Of a stretch of 64,000 nt of DNA, positions 44,312 to 53,250 are shown one piece after another. A program made the translations under genes and the position numbers. Source of the stretch: Gemmatimonadaceae bacterium (GTDB lineage Bacteria; Gemmatimonadota; Gemmatimonadetes; Gemmatimonadales; Gemmatimonadaceae); the NCBI GenBank assembly GCA_020852815.1, contig JADZAN010000003.1, positions 98,608 to 162,607 on the forward strand, written 5' to 3'. The notes below the pieces were generated by a model. The model was not told the DNA's origin and did no database searches. It saw only the letters and a list, made by a program, of their open reading frames with translations. Numbering within the stretch: position 1 is the first letter of the stretch; each line of letters begins with the position of its first letter.

Positions 44312-45034
44312 ATGGCAACCACGTCCAATCGCGCGCCGCTGCTCGTCACGCTGGTCATCGTCCTCGGGGTGGGAGGGCGATGGCTGCGCGATAGCGATCA
44401 CGGCGCGCAGGACCCAGCGGTGGCGAGCGCCGCGCTCGATTCGCAACTGGCGCTGGTGGAGCAGGCCGGCGACCGGGGGCGAGAGCGCCAGAAGGGCGGC
44501 GCTGCGCCTCGTGGGAGTCCCACCAAGCGCCCCCGCGCCGGCACCACCGACGCTCCCTCCGGGCGCGCTCTTGGCGCAGCCCGCGAGCGTCGCGCGCCAG
44601 CCGGCGGCACCGGCTACGGGGCGGCGCTGGCGGAGCAGGACCCGCCAGGTGCGCCGCGCCAGGAGCGAACGCCCCTCTCCGTCGTCCCCCCTGAGGGGGT
44701 GGCCAGGCTTCTCGCCGACCGCGAGCGCCAGACGAATGTCCGCGCGGGAGGGGCCCGCTCGCCCTCGACCTCAGATGTCCGGCGGGCGACGCTCGTCGAC
44801 GCCCCCGCTCGGACTTCGCCTCCCCTGAGCGTTGACGTGGAGTCGGCGTCTGCGGCGGAACTCGAACGCCTGCCACGAGTTGGCCCCGCGCTCGCGCAGC
44901 GCATCGTCAGCGACCGTTCCACGCGCGGGCCCTTCGGCTCCATAGAGGGGCTGCAGCGTGTGCGGGGAATCGGACCCGCCATGGCGCGCCAACTCCAAGA
45001 CTACGTGACGTTTGGGAGAACAGGGCGTCCCTGA
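44312..45034 (+). CDS. ComEA-like helix-hairpin-helix protein
   Basis: The 240-residue protein has a membrane anchor at 9-22, a long Arg/Pro/Gly-rich disordered linker, and a double helix-hairpin-helix domain at about 175-235 (VDVESASAAELERLPRVGPALAQRIV ... FGSIEGLQRVRGIGPAMARQLQ). ComEA proteins bind incoming DNA in the periplasm during transformation. It sits 1 bp before pilB, so DNA binding and pilus genes are co-transcribed. The linker is far longer than in Bacillus ComEA. Confidence 0.8.
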   Translation: MATTSNRAPLLVTLVIVLGVGGRWLRDSDHGAQDPAVASAALDSQLALVEQAGDRGRERQKGGAAPRGSPTKRPRAGTTDAPSGRALGAARERRAPAGGTGYGAALAEQDPPGAPRQERTPLSVVPPEGVARLLADRERQTNVRAGGARSPSTSDVRRATLVDAPARTSPPLSVDVESASAAELERLPRVGPALAQRIVSDRSTRGPFGSIEGLQRVRGIGPAMARQLQDYVTFGRTGRP

Positions 45035-45035
45035 C

Positions 45036-46913
45036 ATGCTGAGCCTTGGCCCCTCCGAGGTGCCCAACGTCCTGCCCCTGACGAACCGCATGGCCGCGCC
45101 TCCCGCCCCGTCCACTGAACGTATCCAGGACCTGCTCATTCGCGAGAACTACATCTCGCGCGAGCAGCTCGACAAGGCGTTGCGCGAGGGAAAGTCGAAT
45201 AACCTCAGCGTCACCTACAACCTCATCAAGACGGGCGCGATCGAGGAACTGGATCTGGTCAAGATCCTCGCTCGCGTCTCGCGCATGCCGGCCGTCGACC
45301 TGTCGCGCTTCGAGGTCGACACCCGCATCATCAAGCTCGTTCCCGCCGACATCGCCACCAAGCACCTCGTCCTCCCGCTCAAGCGCGACGGGCGCACCCT
45401 CACGGTGGCGATCGCCGATCCCACGAACCTCGGGATCCTCGAAGACCTCAAGTTCATCACGCGCTACGACATCTTCCCCGTCCTCGCGGGTGAAGTCACG
45501 CTGCGCGGCGTCATCGAGAAGCAGTACGACGCCGGCGACTCGGCCATGTCCACGCTGCTGGACGAGTTCGCGGAGTCGAGCGATGTCGAAGTCGTCGAGG
45601 ACACCGAGGAAGACGTCTCGGCGGCGGCGCTCGCGGCGCAGGTCGACGACGCTCCTGTCGTCAAGCTCATCAACGCCGTCCTCACCGACGCGGTCCGGCG
45701 CGGTGCGTCCGACATTCACTTCGAGTGCTTCGAGCACGAGCTGCGCGTGCGCTACCGTATCGACGGTGCGCTGCAGGAAGTGATGAAGCCGCCCATGAAG
45801 CTCAAGGCCGCCCTGATCTCGCGCTTCAAGATCATGGCGCAGCTCAACATCGCCGAGCGACGCGTGCCGCAGGACGGGCGCATCAAGCTCAAGATGGGGA
45901 ACAAGGTCATCGACTACCGCGTGTCGACGCTCCCCACGCTGTTCGGTGAGAAGGTCGTGCTCCGAATCCTCGACAAGGGGAACCTGACGCTCGACCTCGA
46001 GAAGTTCGGCATCGAGCCGCGCGCCGAGCGCGAGTTGATGGAGGCGGTCTCCAATCCGTACGGCATGGTGCTCGTCACCGGCCCCACGGGTTCAGGAAAG
46101 ACGACGACGTTGTACTCCGCCTTGTCAAAGGTGAACAACATCGACGTCAACATCATGACCGCCGAGGATCCCGTCGAGTACAACCTGTTCGGGATCAATC
46201 AGGTGCAAGTGCGCACCGAAATCGGGATGACGTTTGCCGCGGCGCTGAAGGCCTTCCTGCGCCAGGACCCGAACATCATCATGGTCGGCGAAATCCGAGA
46301 CCTGGAGACCGGCGGCATCGCCATCAAGGCCGCGCTCACCGGCCACCTCGTGCTCTCCACGCTGCACACCAACTCCGCGCCCGAGACCGTCACCCGCCTT
46401 CTCGACATGGGGCTGGAGCCGTTCAACGTCGCGTCGGCGCTCAACCTCGTGCTGGCCCAGCGCCTGGTTCGCCGCATCTGCTCGCGCTGCCGCGTGAAGT
46501 ACACGCCCGACGAGGTCGAACTCGGCGGCGCGAAGGTCAAGCCCGACACGACATTCCGCGAGCTGCGCTTCACTACCGAGGCGCTGGAGCACGCCAAGGC
46601 CCGCGCCATGCCCGACGCGGTGCCGCACCTGGCCAACCTCTCGCTCGACACGCGCATCGGCGACATCCCCTTCTTCAAGGGGCGTGGCTGCGACGAGTGC
46701 AACGGGACCGGGCTGCGCGGGCGTCAGGGGTTGTACGAGGTCATGTTCATGACCCCAAACCTGCGCAAGCTCATCCTCATGAACGTCGGCGCGCAGGAAA
46801 TCCGCGACTCCGCCATCGAGGAGGGGATGCTCACCCTGCGCATGGACGGATGGCTCAAGGTACTGAAGGGGATCACGACGCTGGAGCAAGTCATTCGCGA
46901 GACCGCGGCGTAG
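45036..46913 (+). CDS. pilB: Type IV pilus assembly ATPase PilB
   Basis: 625 residues from ATG 45036. The MshEN-type N-terminal domain (about 25-170) is followed by the GspE/PilB ATPase: Walker A GPTGSGKTTT near 349, Walker B DPNIIMVGEIRD and the His box TLHTNSAPETVTRL. A zinc-binding tetracysteine site is formed by CSRC (about 483) and CDEC (about 552). It powers pilin polymerisation at the inner membrane. It follows comEA-like with a 1-bp gap; pilT and pilC follow. Confidence 0.93.
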   Translation: MLSLGPSEVPNVLPLTNRMAAPPAPSTERIQDLLIRENYISREQLDKALREGKSNNLSVTYNLIKTGAIEELDLVKILARVSRMPAVDLSRFEVDTRIIKLVPADIATKHLVLPLKRDGRTLTVAIADPTNLGILEDLKFITRYDIFPVLAGEVTLRGVIEKQYDAGDSAMSTLLDEFAESSDVEVVEDTEEDVSAAALAAQVDDAPVVKLINAVLTDAVRRGASDIHFECFEHELRVRYRIDGALQEVMKPPMKLKAALISRFKIMAQLNIAERRVPQDGRIKLKMGNKVIDYRVSTLPTLFGEKVVLRILDKGNLTLDLEKFGIEPRAERELMEAVSNPYGMVLVTGPTGSGKTTTLYSALSKVNNIDVNIMTAEDPVEYNLFGINQVQVRTEIGMTFAAALKAFLRQDPNIIMVGEIRDLETGGIAIKAALTGHLVLSTLHTNSAPETVTRLLDMGLEPFNVASALNLVLAQRLVRRICSRCRVKYTPDEVELGGAKVKPDTTFRELRFTTEALEHAKARAMPDAVPHLANLSLDTRIGDIPFFKGRGCDECNGTGLRGRQGLYEVMFMTPNLRKLILMNVGAQEIRDSAIEEGMLTLRMDGWLKVLKGITTLEQVIRETAA

Positions 46914-47136
46914 CGCTCGGTGCGCTCGCGCCTTCACAGAGGACGAGAAGCCTACCCCGGCGAAGGCTGGGGGCGAGACGACGAGGATCGTGCCTTCGAT
47001 GATCGACTGTGCCGCGCGTTACATAGTGACGCTGCCGCTTGGGCAGACGTCTTTTTCACGTAGCTCCACGTGGGATGGAAGGGAGGAGAGCATGGCCTAC
47101 GGTTGGCACGCGACGCACTTCCAACGTTCCGGCTTC

Positions 47137-47168
47137 TCGTCTTCTCGTCTTCCCGTCCTCTCGTCTTC
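47137..47168 (+). repeat. Octamer (TCGTCTTC) repeats upstream of pilT
   Basis: Four 8-bp units, TCGTCTTC twice, CCGTCCTC and TCGTCTTC, end 15 bp before the pilT start. A similar array lies before pilC. Confidence 0.8.
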
Positions 47169-47183
47169 TCGCACAATCGCCTC

Positions 47184-48332
47184 ATGACGCGTCCCGCCTC
47201 ACCACCCAACGTGAACCTGCGCGCCCTCCTCGAGGAGATGATCGAGCGGGAGGCGTCGGACCTGCACGTCACGGCGGGGGAGCGTGCCAAGCTCCGCGTC
47301 GACGGCGACATCGTCAATTCGAACTTCGAGTACGTCCTCTCGCCCAAGGACACGCTGCAGCTGGCCTACTCGGTCCTCACCGAGAACCAGAAGAAGCGCT
47401 TCGAGATGGAGGATGAGCTCGATTTCTCGTTCGGGATCCAGAACCTCGCGCGCTTCCGTGGCAACTGCTTCAAGCAGCGCGGCTGCGTCTCGATGGTCAT
47501 CCGCCAGATCCCGTTCACGATCAAGACCTTTGCCGACCTCGGGCTCCCGCCCGTGATTGCGCGCATGTCCGACAAGCCGCGCGGGCTCGTGCTCGTCACC
47601 GGCCCCACGGGGTCGGGAAAGTCGACGACGCTCGCGGCGATGATCGACAAGATCAACCGTGAGCGCAAAGGGCACATCATCACGGTGGAAGACCCCATCG
47701 AGTTCATCCACCGGCACCAGGGGTGCATCGTCAACCAGCGCGAGGTCGGGACCGACACCAAGACCTTCGCCAATGCGTTGAAGTATGCCCTGCGCGAGGA
47801 TCCCGACGTGATCCTCGTCGGCGAAATGCGCGACCTGGAGACGATCCAGGCGGCGCTGACCATCGCCGAGACCGGGCACCTCGTCTTTGCCACCCTGCAC
47901 ACCAACTCGGCGGCCGAGGCCATCAACCGTATCATCGACGTCTTCCCCAGTCACCAGCAGTCGCAGGTGCGGGCGCAGCTCGCCTTCGTGCTGGAGGGGA
48001 TCGTCACGCAGACGCTCTTGCCGCGCGCTCGCGGTCGTGGTCGCGTGATGGCCGCCGAGATTCTGGTGATCACCCCGGCCATCCGCGCCTTGATTCGCGA
48101 CGACAAGGTGCACCAGATCTATTCGCTGATGCAGTCCGGGAAGAAGTTCGGGATGCAGACGCTCAACGACGCGTTGTACCAGTTGTACGTGGCGCGCGAA
48201 GTGACGGAGGACGAGTGCCTCCGCACGTCGAGCGATCCTAACGAGTTCCTGCGCATGATCGGCCGTTCACCGCTCGACGACGACTCGTCCGACAGCAAGA
48301 ACGGCCGATTGGCCGGCGCCGGCAAACGGTAA
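47184..48332 (+). CDS. pilT: Type IV pilus retraction ATPase PilT
   Basis: 382 residues. The PilT hallmarks are Walker A GPTGSGKST near 140, ITVEDPIEFIHRHQGCIVNQREVG (Asp box), LVGEMRDLETIQAALTIAETGH (Walker B), the His box HTNSAAEAINRIIDVFP and the retraction signature TPAIRALIRDDK. It depolymerises pili for twitching and DNA uptake. The ATG at 47184 gives the canonical start; upstream frame contains a pyrimidine repeat and is not coding. The C-terminal tail (DDDSSDSKNGRLAGAG) is disordered. Confidence 0.95.
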   Translation: MTRPASPPNVNLRALLEEMIEREASDLHVTAGERAKLRVDGDIVNSNFEYVLSPKDTLQLAYSVLTENQKKRFEMEDELDFSFGIQNLARFRGNCFKQRGCVSMVIRQIPFTIKTFADLGLPPVIARMSDKPRGLVLVTGPTGSGKSTTLAAMIDKINRERKGHIITVEDPIEFIHRHQGCIVNQREVGTDTKTFANALKYALREDPDVILVGEMRDLETIQAALTIAETGHLVFATLHTNSAAEAINRIIDVFPSHQQSQVRAQLAFVLEGIVTQTLLPRARGRGRVMAAEILVITPAIRALIRDDKVHQIYSLMQSGKKFGMQTLNDALYQLYVAREVTEDECLRTSSDPNEFLRMIGRSPLDDDSSDSKNGRLAGAGKR

Positions 48333-48346
48333 CGGAGCGTTGCACG

Positions 48347-48379
48347 TCGTCTCCCTCGTCCTCTCGTCTCCTCGTCTTC
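48347..48379 (+). repeat. Octamer (TCGTCTTC) repeats upstream of pilC
   Basis: Units TCGTCTCC, TCGTCCTC, TCGTCTCC and TCGTCTTC (one extra base after the first) precede the pilC start by 12 bp, echoing the array before pilT. Confidence 0.75.
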
Positions 48380-48391
48380 TAGCAGAGAGTC

Positions 48392-49585
48392 ATGCCTGCC
48401 TTCACCTACACAGCACGCGCCGCCAACGGCGAGCTGAAGACCGCCACGATCGAGGCGCCATCGCGCGAGGACGTGGTCGCGCAGCTGCGCCGGCAGAGGC
48501 TCTCCGTCGTCAAGGTCGACGAAGACGCGAAGCCCAAGAAGAACAAGGGCTCCGTGAAGATGCGCGACATCGTCATCTTCACGCGCCAGTTCTCGACCAT
48601 GATCAACGCCGGCCTCCCGCTGGTGCAGGCGCTCGACATCCTGGCCAAGCAGACCGAGAACAAGGCGCTGGCCGACGTGACGCGCAACGTCGTCTTCGAC
48701 GTCGAATCCGGGCACACCGTTGCCGACGCGTTAGGCAAGCACCCCAACGCCTTCAGCGAGCTGTACGTGAACATGGTGGCCGCGGGCGAGGCGGGCGGTA
48801 TCCTCGACACCATCCTCATGCGCCTGGCGACGTTCATGGAAAAGAACGACGCCCTCGTGCGCAAGGTGAAGGGGGCCATGATCTATCCCGGCGTCATCAT
48901 GAGCGTGGCCGGCATTGCCGTGACCGTCCTCCTCCTCTTCGTCATCCCGGTCTTCGAGGAGATGTTCGCCTCGGTTGGGCTCCCGCTCCCGCTCCCCACG
49001 CGCGTCGTCATCGGGATGTCGCGCTTCCTCAAGAGCTATTGGTGGGCGGTGGCCGCCGCCATTGCCGGGCTCGGCTACCTCACCAAGCAGTACTACGCCA
49101 CGCCCAACGGGAAGCTGGCGATCGACCGCATGCTGCTGCGCTTCCCCGTGCTGGGCGACGTGCTGCGCAAGTCGGCCGTGTCGCGTTTCACGCGCACCCT
49201 GGGGACGCTCATCTCGTCGGGCGTCAGCATCCTCGACGGCCTCGAGATCACGGCGAAGACTGCGGGCAACCGCGTCATCCAGGACGCCATCATGCAGTCG
49301 CGCGCCTCCATCGCCGGCGGCGACACCATTGCGTCGCCGCTGCAGAAGTCGGCCGTCTTCCCGCCCATGGTCATCTCCATGATCGCCGTCGGCGAGCAGA
49401 CCGGTGGCCTGGACGAGATGCTGAGCAAGATCGCCGACTTCTACGATGAGGAAGTGGATGCGGCGGTGAGCGGGTTGCTGGCGCTGCTGGAGCCGATCAT
49501 GATCGTCTTCCTTGGCGTGGTGGTTGGCGGGATGGTGGTGGCGATGTACCTGCCGATCTTCGACATGATCAACGCGGTGCAGTAG
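48392..49585 (+). CDS. pilC: Type IV pilus inner-membrane platform protein PilC
   Basis: 397 residues with two GspF-type domains (DIVIFTRQFSTMINAGLPLVQAL ... and FTRTLGTLISSGVSILDGLEI) and three transmembrane helices (about 168-192, 219-240, 372-392). It is the inner-membrane platform that couples PilB and PilT to pilin assembly. The duplicated sequences GEAGGILDTIL and GEQTGGLDEMLSKIA are family-typical. It is the last gene before the accessory block. Confidence 0.94.
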   Translation: MPAFTYTARAANGELKTATIEAPSREDVVAQLRRQRLSVVKVDEDAKPKKNKGSVKMRDIVIFTRQFSTMINAGLPLVQALDILAKQTENKALADVTRNVVFDVESGHTVADALGKHPNAFSELYVNMVAAGEAGGILDTILMRLATFMEKNDALVRKVKGAMIYPGVIMSVAGIAVTVLLLFVIPVFEEMFASVGLPLPLPTRVVIGMSRFLKSYWWAVAAAIAGLGYLTKQYYATPNGKLAIDRMLLRFPVLGDVLRKSAVSRFTRTLGTLISSGVSILDGLEITAKTAGNRVIQDAIMQSRASIAGGDTIASPLQKSAVFPPMVISMIAVGEQTGGLDEMLSKIADFYDEEVDAAVSGLLALLEPIMIVFLGVVVGGMVVAMYLPIFDMINAVQ

Positions 49586-49613
49586 GGGAGGGGGGCGGGG
49601 CGGAGTCGAGATT

Positions 49614-49662
49614 GTGTACGCTCCGACGCTCTATCGACAGGAGCTCCGACGATCTATCGACA
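49614..49662 (+). repeat. Left end of the accessory block: inverted repeat and two 19-bp sites
   Basis: GTGTACG, then CTCCGACGCTCTATCGACA (49621-49639), 4 bp, then CTCCGACGATCTATCGACA (49644-49662). A weaker third site (CTGACGTTTCGTCGAC) may follow at 49667. The first 26 bp are repeated inverted at 60303-60328. Confidence 0.85.
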
Positions 49663-49912
49663 ATCTCTGACGTTTCGTCGACTGTCGTCCAATAGTTGAT
49701 GCGCCTAAGGCAGGGGTGAAGTTGCGACGCAACACCTGATTGATTCTGAGACATGGCGTTCTGATGATGAGCTTGACGGCTGACTGCTTGTGAAGTCGTA
49801 GCGTACAGTGAGCAAGAGCGCGCGGCGCCTCCTCGAGGTTCCGCGCGCTCTACGTCTCCGAGGTGTGCGGCCACGTGACCGATCTGGCCTCAATCAGCCA
49901 TACCCATTGTGA

Positions 49913-50239
49913 ATGGGTCATCACTGCAATGCAGTGGCATTTCGTGAACATGAGACGAGGGAAACGGACATTTTCTTGGCGCCGTTGGCCAAGCACCTCG
50001 TCTACTGCCGAGTCGGATATCCTCAGCCATGCGAGCAGACGGCTTCGGTGGGGCACACCTACTTGATTCAATGGTCTATCGCGGAGCGCGCGCACCGCTG
50101 GATCTTTGCTCGTTCGCCGCAGCGCCGGGCCGAGTGGTTCCGCGAACGCCGTGTCTACCAAGCTCTGTTCGTGGAGAAGGAGGCCGCGTGGGCCGACTTC
50201 CAGGATTCCCAGGTCAGGGAAGAGTTGTCTGCACCCTGA
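49913..50239 (+). CDS. Doubtful ORF, 108 aa
   Basis: The C-terminal two thirds (HTYLIQWSIAERAHRWIFAR and then RAEWFRERRVYQALFVEKEA) read like a real helical, Trp- and Arg-rich protein, but there is no ribosome-binding site, no known domain, and an opposite-strand frame (49850-50296) is also open. I include it as a possible gene or remnant at the left end of the accessory block. Confidence 0.25.
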   Translation: MGHHCNAVAFREHETRETDIFLAPLAKHLVYCRVGYPQPCEQTASVGHTYLIQWSIAERAHRWIFARSPQRRAEWFRERRVYQALFVEKEAAWADFQDSQVREELSAP

Positions 50240-50495
50240 GTAGCCGAGGCCACACCAACCGTCTCCGTGCGTGGCATCGGCCGTCCATATGGCCATCGAT
50301 GCCGTTCCGCACGCCCCGGCATCCAGTTCGACGCTGCGCGCCCGCCGTCATTCTGATGCGAGCATCGTGCACCCAGGAGCGATTGAGTAGCAGGACTTTA
50401 CACCCTGCGAAGCCGACAGCCGTAGATCGCATTCTCCCGCGGGCTGTAGCGTGGCAAGTGCGTGCACGCCACACCCGCGAACGGAGCTGCTGTCC

Positions 50496-50978
50496 ATGTC
50501 TGTATCACTCACGATCAACGGGACGCCCGTCTCGGTCGATGTCCCTGGGGAGATGCCGCTCCTCTGGGTTCTGCGCGATGTCCTCGACCTCCCGGGCACC
50601 AAGTTCGGGTGCGGGCGAGCGCTCTGCGGAGCCTGTACGGTCCATGTGAACGGCTCTGCCGTCCGCTCGTGCACGGCGCAGATCGCCGAAGCCGAAGGCG
50701 CAGAGGTGAAGACCATCGAGGGACTCTCCCCCGACGGGTCGCACCCGCTGCAGCGTGCGTGGAAGGCGCTCGACGTCGCACAGTGCGGCTACTGTCAACC
50801 TGGCCAGATCATGGCCGCCGCGGCCCTCCTCGCTCGCACGACGAAGCCGACGGATGCTCAAATCGATGCCGCGCTCTCGGGTAATCTGTGCCGGTGCGCC
50901 ACTTACCTACGCATCCGTGAGGCGGTGAAGCTCGCCGCAACGGATAGCGCGCCGCGTTCGATCATCCCCACTCGCTGA
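50496..50978 (+). CDS. iorA: Molybdenum hydroxylase small subunit, 2 x [2Fe-2S] (isoquinoline 1-oxidoreductase alpha-like)
   Basis: 160 residues with both cluster motifs: plant-type C39-G-x3-C44-G-x-C47 ... C59, and C97-G-Y-C100 ... C132-R-C134. It passes electrons from the molybdenum subunit encoded 7 bp downstream to an acceptor. The two-gene arrangement without a FAD subunit is typical of isoquinoline/aldehyde oxidoreductases that give electrons to cytochrome c. The ATG at 50496 gives the standard start [16 protein letters not shown]. Confidence 0.88.
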   Translation: MSVSLTINGTPVSVDVPGEMPLLWVLRDVLDLPGTKFGCGRALCGACTVHVNGSAVRSCTAQIAEAEGAEVKTIEGLSPDGSHPLQRAWKALDVAQCGYCQPGQIMAAAALLARTTKPTDAQIDAALSGNLCRCATYLRIREAVKLAATDSAPRSIIPTR

Positions 50979-50985
50979 GGCGCCC

Positions 50986-53220
50986 ATGGAACAGCGGCCG
51001 CTCAATCGTCGCGCCTTTCTGCGTGCCAGCGCCGTCGCCGGGGGCGGTGTGATGCTCGGGCTCTATGCCTGGCCGGCGCCGTCCGGCCCCCCGTCTGGCA
51101 TGAGAATGCGGACGGGCGAGCCAGACGCCGGCGCCGAAACCGGGCTCTTCGCGCCGAGTGCGTACATCCGCATCGATGTCAGCGGTCGGGTGACACTCGT
51201 GTCGAAGAACCCGGAAGCGGGACAGGGAATCAAGACGACGCTTCCGATGCTTATCGCCGAAGAACTCGAGATCGATTGGAAGGACGTCGTCGTCGAGCAG
51301 GCCGACGGCGATCAGGCCACGTACGGCTTCCAGTTCCTGGGCGGAAGCTCCGGGACAATGTCGAACTGGGAAGAGATGCGGCGCATTGGAGCGGCCGGAC
51401 GCGTGATGCTGGTAGCGGCGGCCGCCCAGCGATGGGGTGTCGCCGCGGAGGAGTGTCGGGCGGAGTCCGGGCGTGTGCATCATGCGGCGACGAAGCGGTC
51501 GCTCGGCTATGGCGAACTCGCCGCGACGGCCGCCACGCTTGCGGCTCCCGATCTGAAGTCGGTTCCGCTCAAACCGGCCTCCCAATTCCGGCTCGTCGGG
51601 ACGTCCGTCCCGAACGTCGACGCCGACGCCATCGTGAGAGGCAAGCCCCTGTTCGCCATCGATGTGAAGGTCCCGGGGATGGCTCATGCCGTGTTCGTGA
51701 AGTGCCCGGTCTTCGGTGGTACGGTCGCCGGTGCGAATCTCACGGAGATCCGCGCACTTCCTGGCGTGCGGACGGCCTTCGTCGTGGACGGCGGGCGGGA
51801 GTGGAACGGAATGCTGGGGAACGGGCTCGCTGGTGGGGTCGCCATCGTCGCCGACACCTGGTGGGCGGCGAACTCGGCGCGGCAGAAACTCCGCGTCGAG
51901 TGGAACGAGGGACCGACGGCGACCCAGAGCAGCGCTGTATGGGAGCAACGCGCGAATGCCCTGTCGCCGCATCCATGGACTACCCAGCTCCGTGCAGATG
52001 GTGACGTCGACGCGGCGCTCAGGAGCGCCGCGAAGGTAGTTAGCGCGAGCTACGCCTATCCCTTCCTGTACCACGCCACCATGGAGCCGATGGGATGCAC
52101 GGCGCGCTTCGTCGACGGAAAGCTGGAGCTGTGGGCTCCGACGCAGCACCCCGCAGGAGCACGCGACGCGGTGTCCAAGACTTTGGGAATGTCTCCGGAC
52201 GCGATCACGATCCATCTGATGCGCATGGGTGGCGCGTTCGGCCGTCGTTTCATGCACGACTTCGTCGTCGAAGCCGCGTGGATCGCGCGAGAGGCCGGGA
52301 TGCCCGTCAAGCTCACGTGGTCGCGCGAGGACGACGTCCAGCACGGCTTCTATCGACCCGGCGGCTTCCACTTCCTGAGGGGCGGTCTGGATGAGGCGGG
52401 ACGGCTCCTCGCGTGGCGAAACCACTTCGTGACCTTCGGCGACGGCGACAAGACGGCGTTCGACGCCGGGATGTCGGGGGCCGAGTTTCCCGCGCGGTTC
52501 GTCGACCACTTCGCGGCAGGGATGTCGATGATGCCGTTAGGCGTCCCGACGGGCCCTCTCCGAGCACCGCAGGGGAACGCGATGTCGTTCGTGATGCAGT
52601 CATTCCTCGACGAGCTCGCGCACGCCGCAGGCAGGGATCCCCTCCAGTTCCGGCTCGACCTGCTGTCGGACGGGCGGGCCCTCACGGATCCCGCGTTCGA
52701 TGCTGGTCGAGTGCGCGGCGTCCTCACACTCGTGGCGGAAATGTCTGGATGGCGCAACCGCGCGAAGGCGCCCGGGAGAGGGATGGGGCTCGCCTTTCAC
52801 TACAGTCATCGCGGCTACTTTGCCGAGGTAGTCGAGGCAAGTGTAGACGACAATCGCCGGGTGCGTGTGCACCAGGTGTGGGCGGCGGGTGACGTCGGCG
52901 GCCCTATCATCAGTCGCAGCGGTGCTACCGGCCAGGTGCAAGGCTCGGTGCTGGAGGGCCTGGGGAGTGCCATGGGACAGGAGATCACAATCGAGCGCGG
53001 CCGCGTTGTGCAGTCCAACTTCAACGACTACCCGATCCTCCGTCTTCGGCAGGCGGTGCCGGTCGACGTGCGGTTCGAGCAGTCCCATGCGCCGCTGAGC
53101 GGGTTGGGGGAGCCGTCGCTTCCGCCGGTCATCCCAGCGCTGTGTAACGCGATCTTCGCCGCCTGCGGAGAGCGCGTGCGCTCGCTCCCCCTCTCGAAGA
53201 GCGGATTCCGCTGGGCATGA
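50986..53220 (+). CDS. iorB: Molybdopterin-binding aldehyde/isoquinoline oxidoreductase large subunit (IorB-like)
   Basis: 744 residues of the xanthine dehydrogenase family. A twin-arginine signal (LNRRAFLRASAVAGGG, residues 7-22) sends the folded protein to the periplasm. Cofactor regions include FLGGSSGTMSNWEEMRR, MRMGGAFGRRFMHDFVVEAAW, GPLRAPQGNAMSFVMQSF and the C-terminal GLGEPSLPPVIPAL with the catalytic Glu. It hydroxylates a heterocycle or oxidises an aldehyde. The substrate is unknown, but the downstream operon of dehydrogenases and reductases hints at catabolism of a cyclic compound. The paired start is 7 bp after iorA. Confidence 0.88.
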   Translation: MEQRPLNRRAFLRASAVAGGGVMLGLYAWPAPSGPPSGMRMRTGEPDAGAETGLFAPSAYIRIDVSGRVTLVSKNPEAGQGIKTTLPMLIAEELEIDWKDVVVEQADGDQATYGFQFLGGSSGTMSNWEEMRRIGAAGRVMLVAAAAQRWGVAAEECRAESGRVHHAATKRSLGYGELAATAATLAAPDLKSVPLKPASQFRLVGTSVPNVDADAIVRGKPLFAIDVKVPGMAHAVFVKCPVFGGTVAGANLTEIRALPGVRTAFVVDGGREWNGMLGNGLAGGVAIVADTWWAANSARQKLRVEWNEGPTATQSSAVWEQRANALSPHPWTTQLRADGDVDAALRSAAKVVSASYAYPFLYHATMEPMGCTARFVDGKLELWAPTQHPAGARDAVSKTLGMSPDAITIHLMRMGGAFGRRFMHDFVVEAAWIAREAGMPVKLTWSREDDVQHGFYRPGGFHFLRGGLDEAGRLLAWRNHFVTFGDGDKTAFDAGMSGAEFPARFVDHFAAGMSMMPLGVPTGPLRAPQGNAMSFVMQSFLDELAHAAGRDPLQFRLDLLSDGRALTDPAFDAGRVRGVLTLVAEMSGWRNRAKAPGRGMGLAFHYSHRGYFAEVVEASVDDNRRVRVHQVWAAGDVGGPIISRSGATGQVQGSVLEGLGSAMGQEITIERGRVVQSNFNDYPILRLRQAVPVDVRFEQSHAPLSGLGEPSLPPVIPALCNAIFAACGERVRSLPLSKSGFRWA

Positions 53221-53250
53221 GCCGTCGGAGCGGTGACGGGCAAGGAGTCG

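Larger units (their letters stand above)
49586..50495. other. 910-bp region between pilC and the oxidoreductase genes
   Basis: It begins with G-rich sequence (49587-49602), then the left boundary repeats of the accessory block (49614-49680), then a stretch visibly less GC-rich than the chromosome. Only one weak ORF (49913-50239) is present. I see no RNA gene. An rRNA- or tRNA-like attachment site is not evident. Confidence 0.6.
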
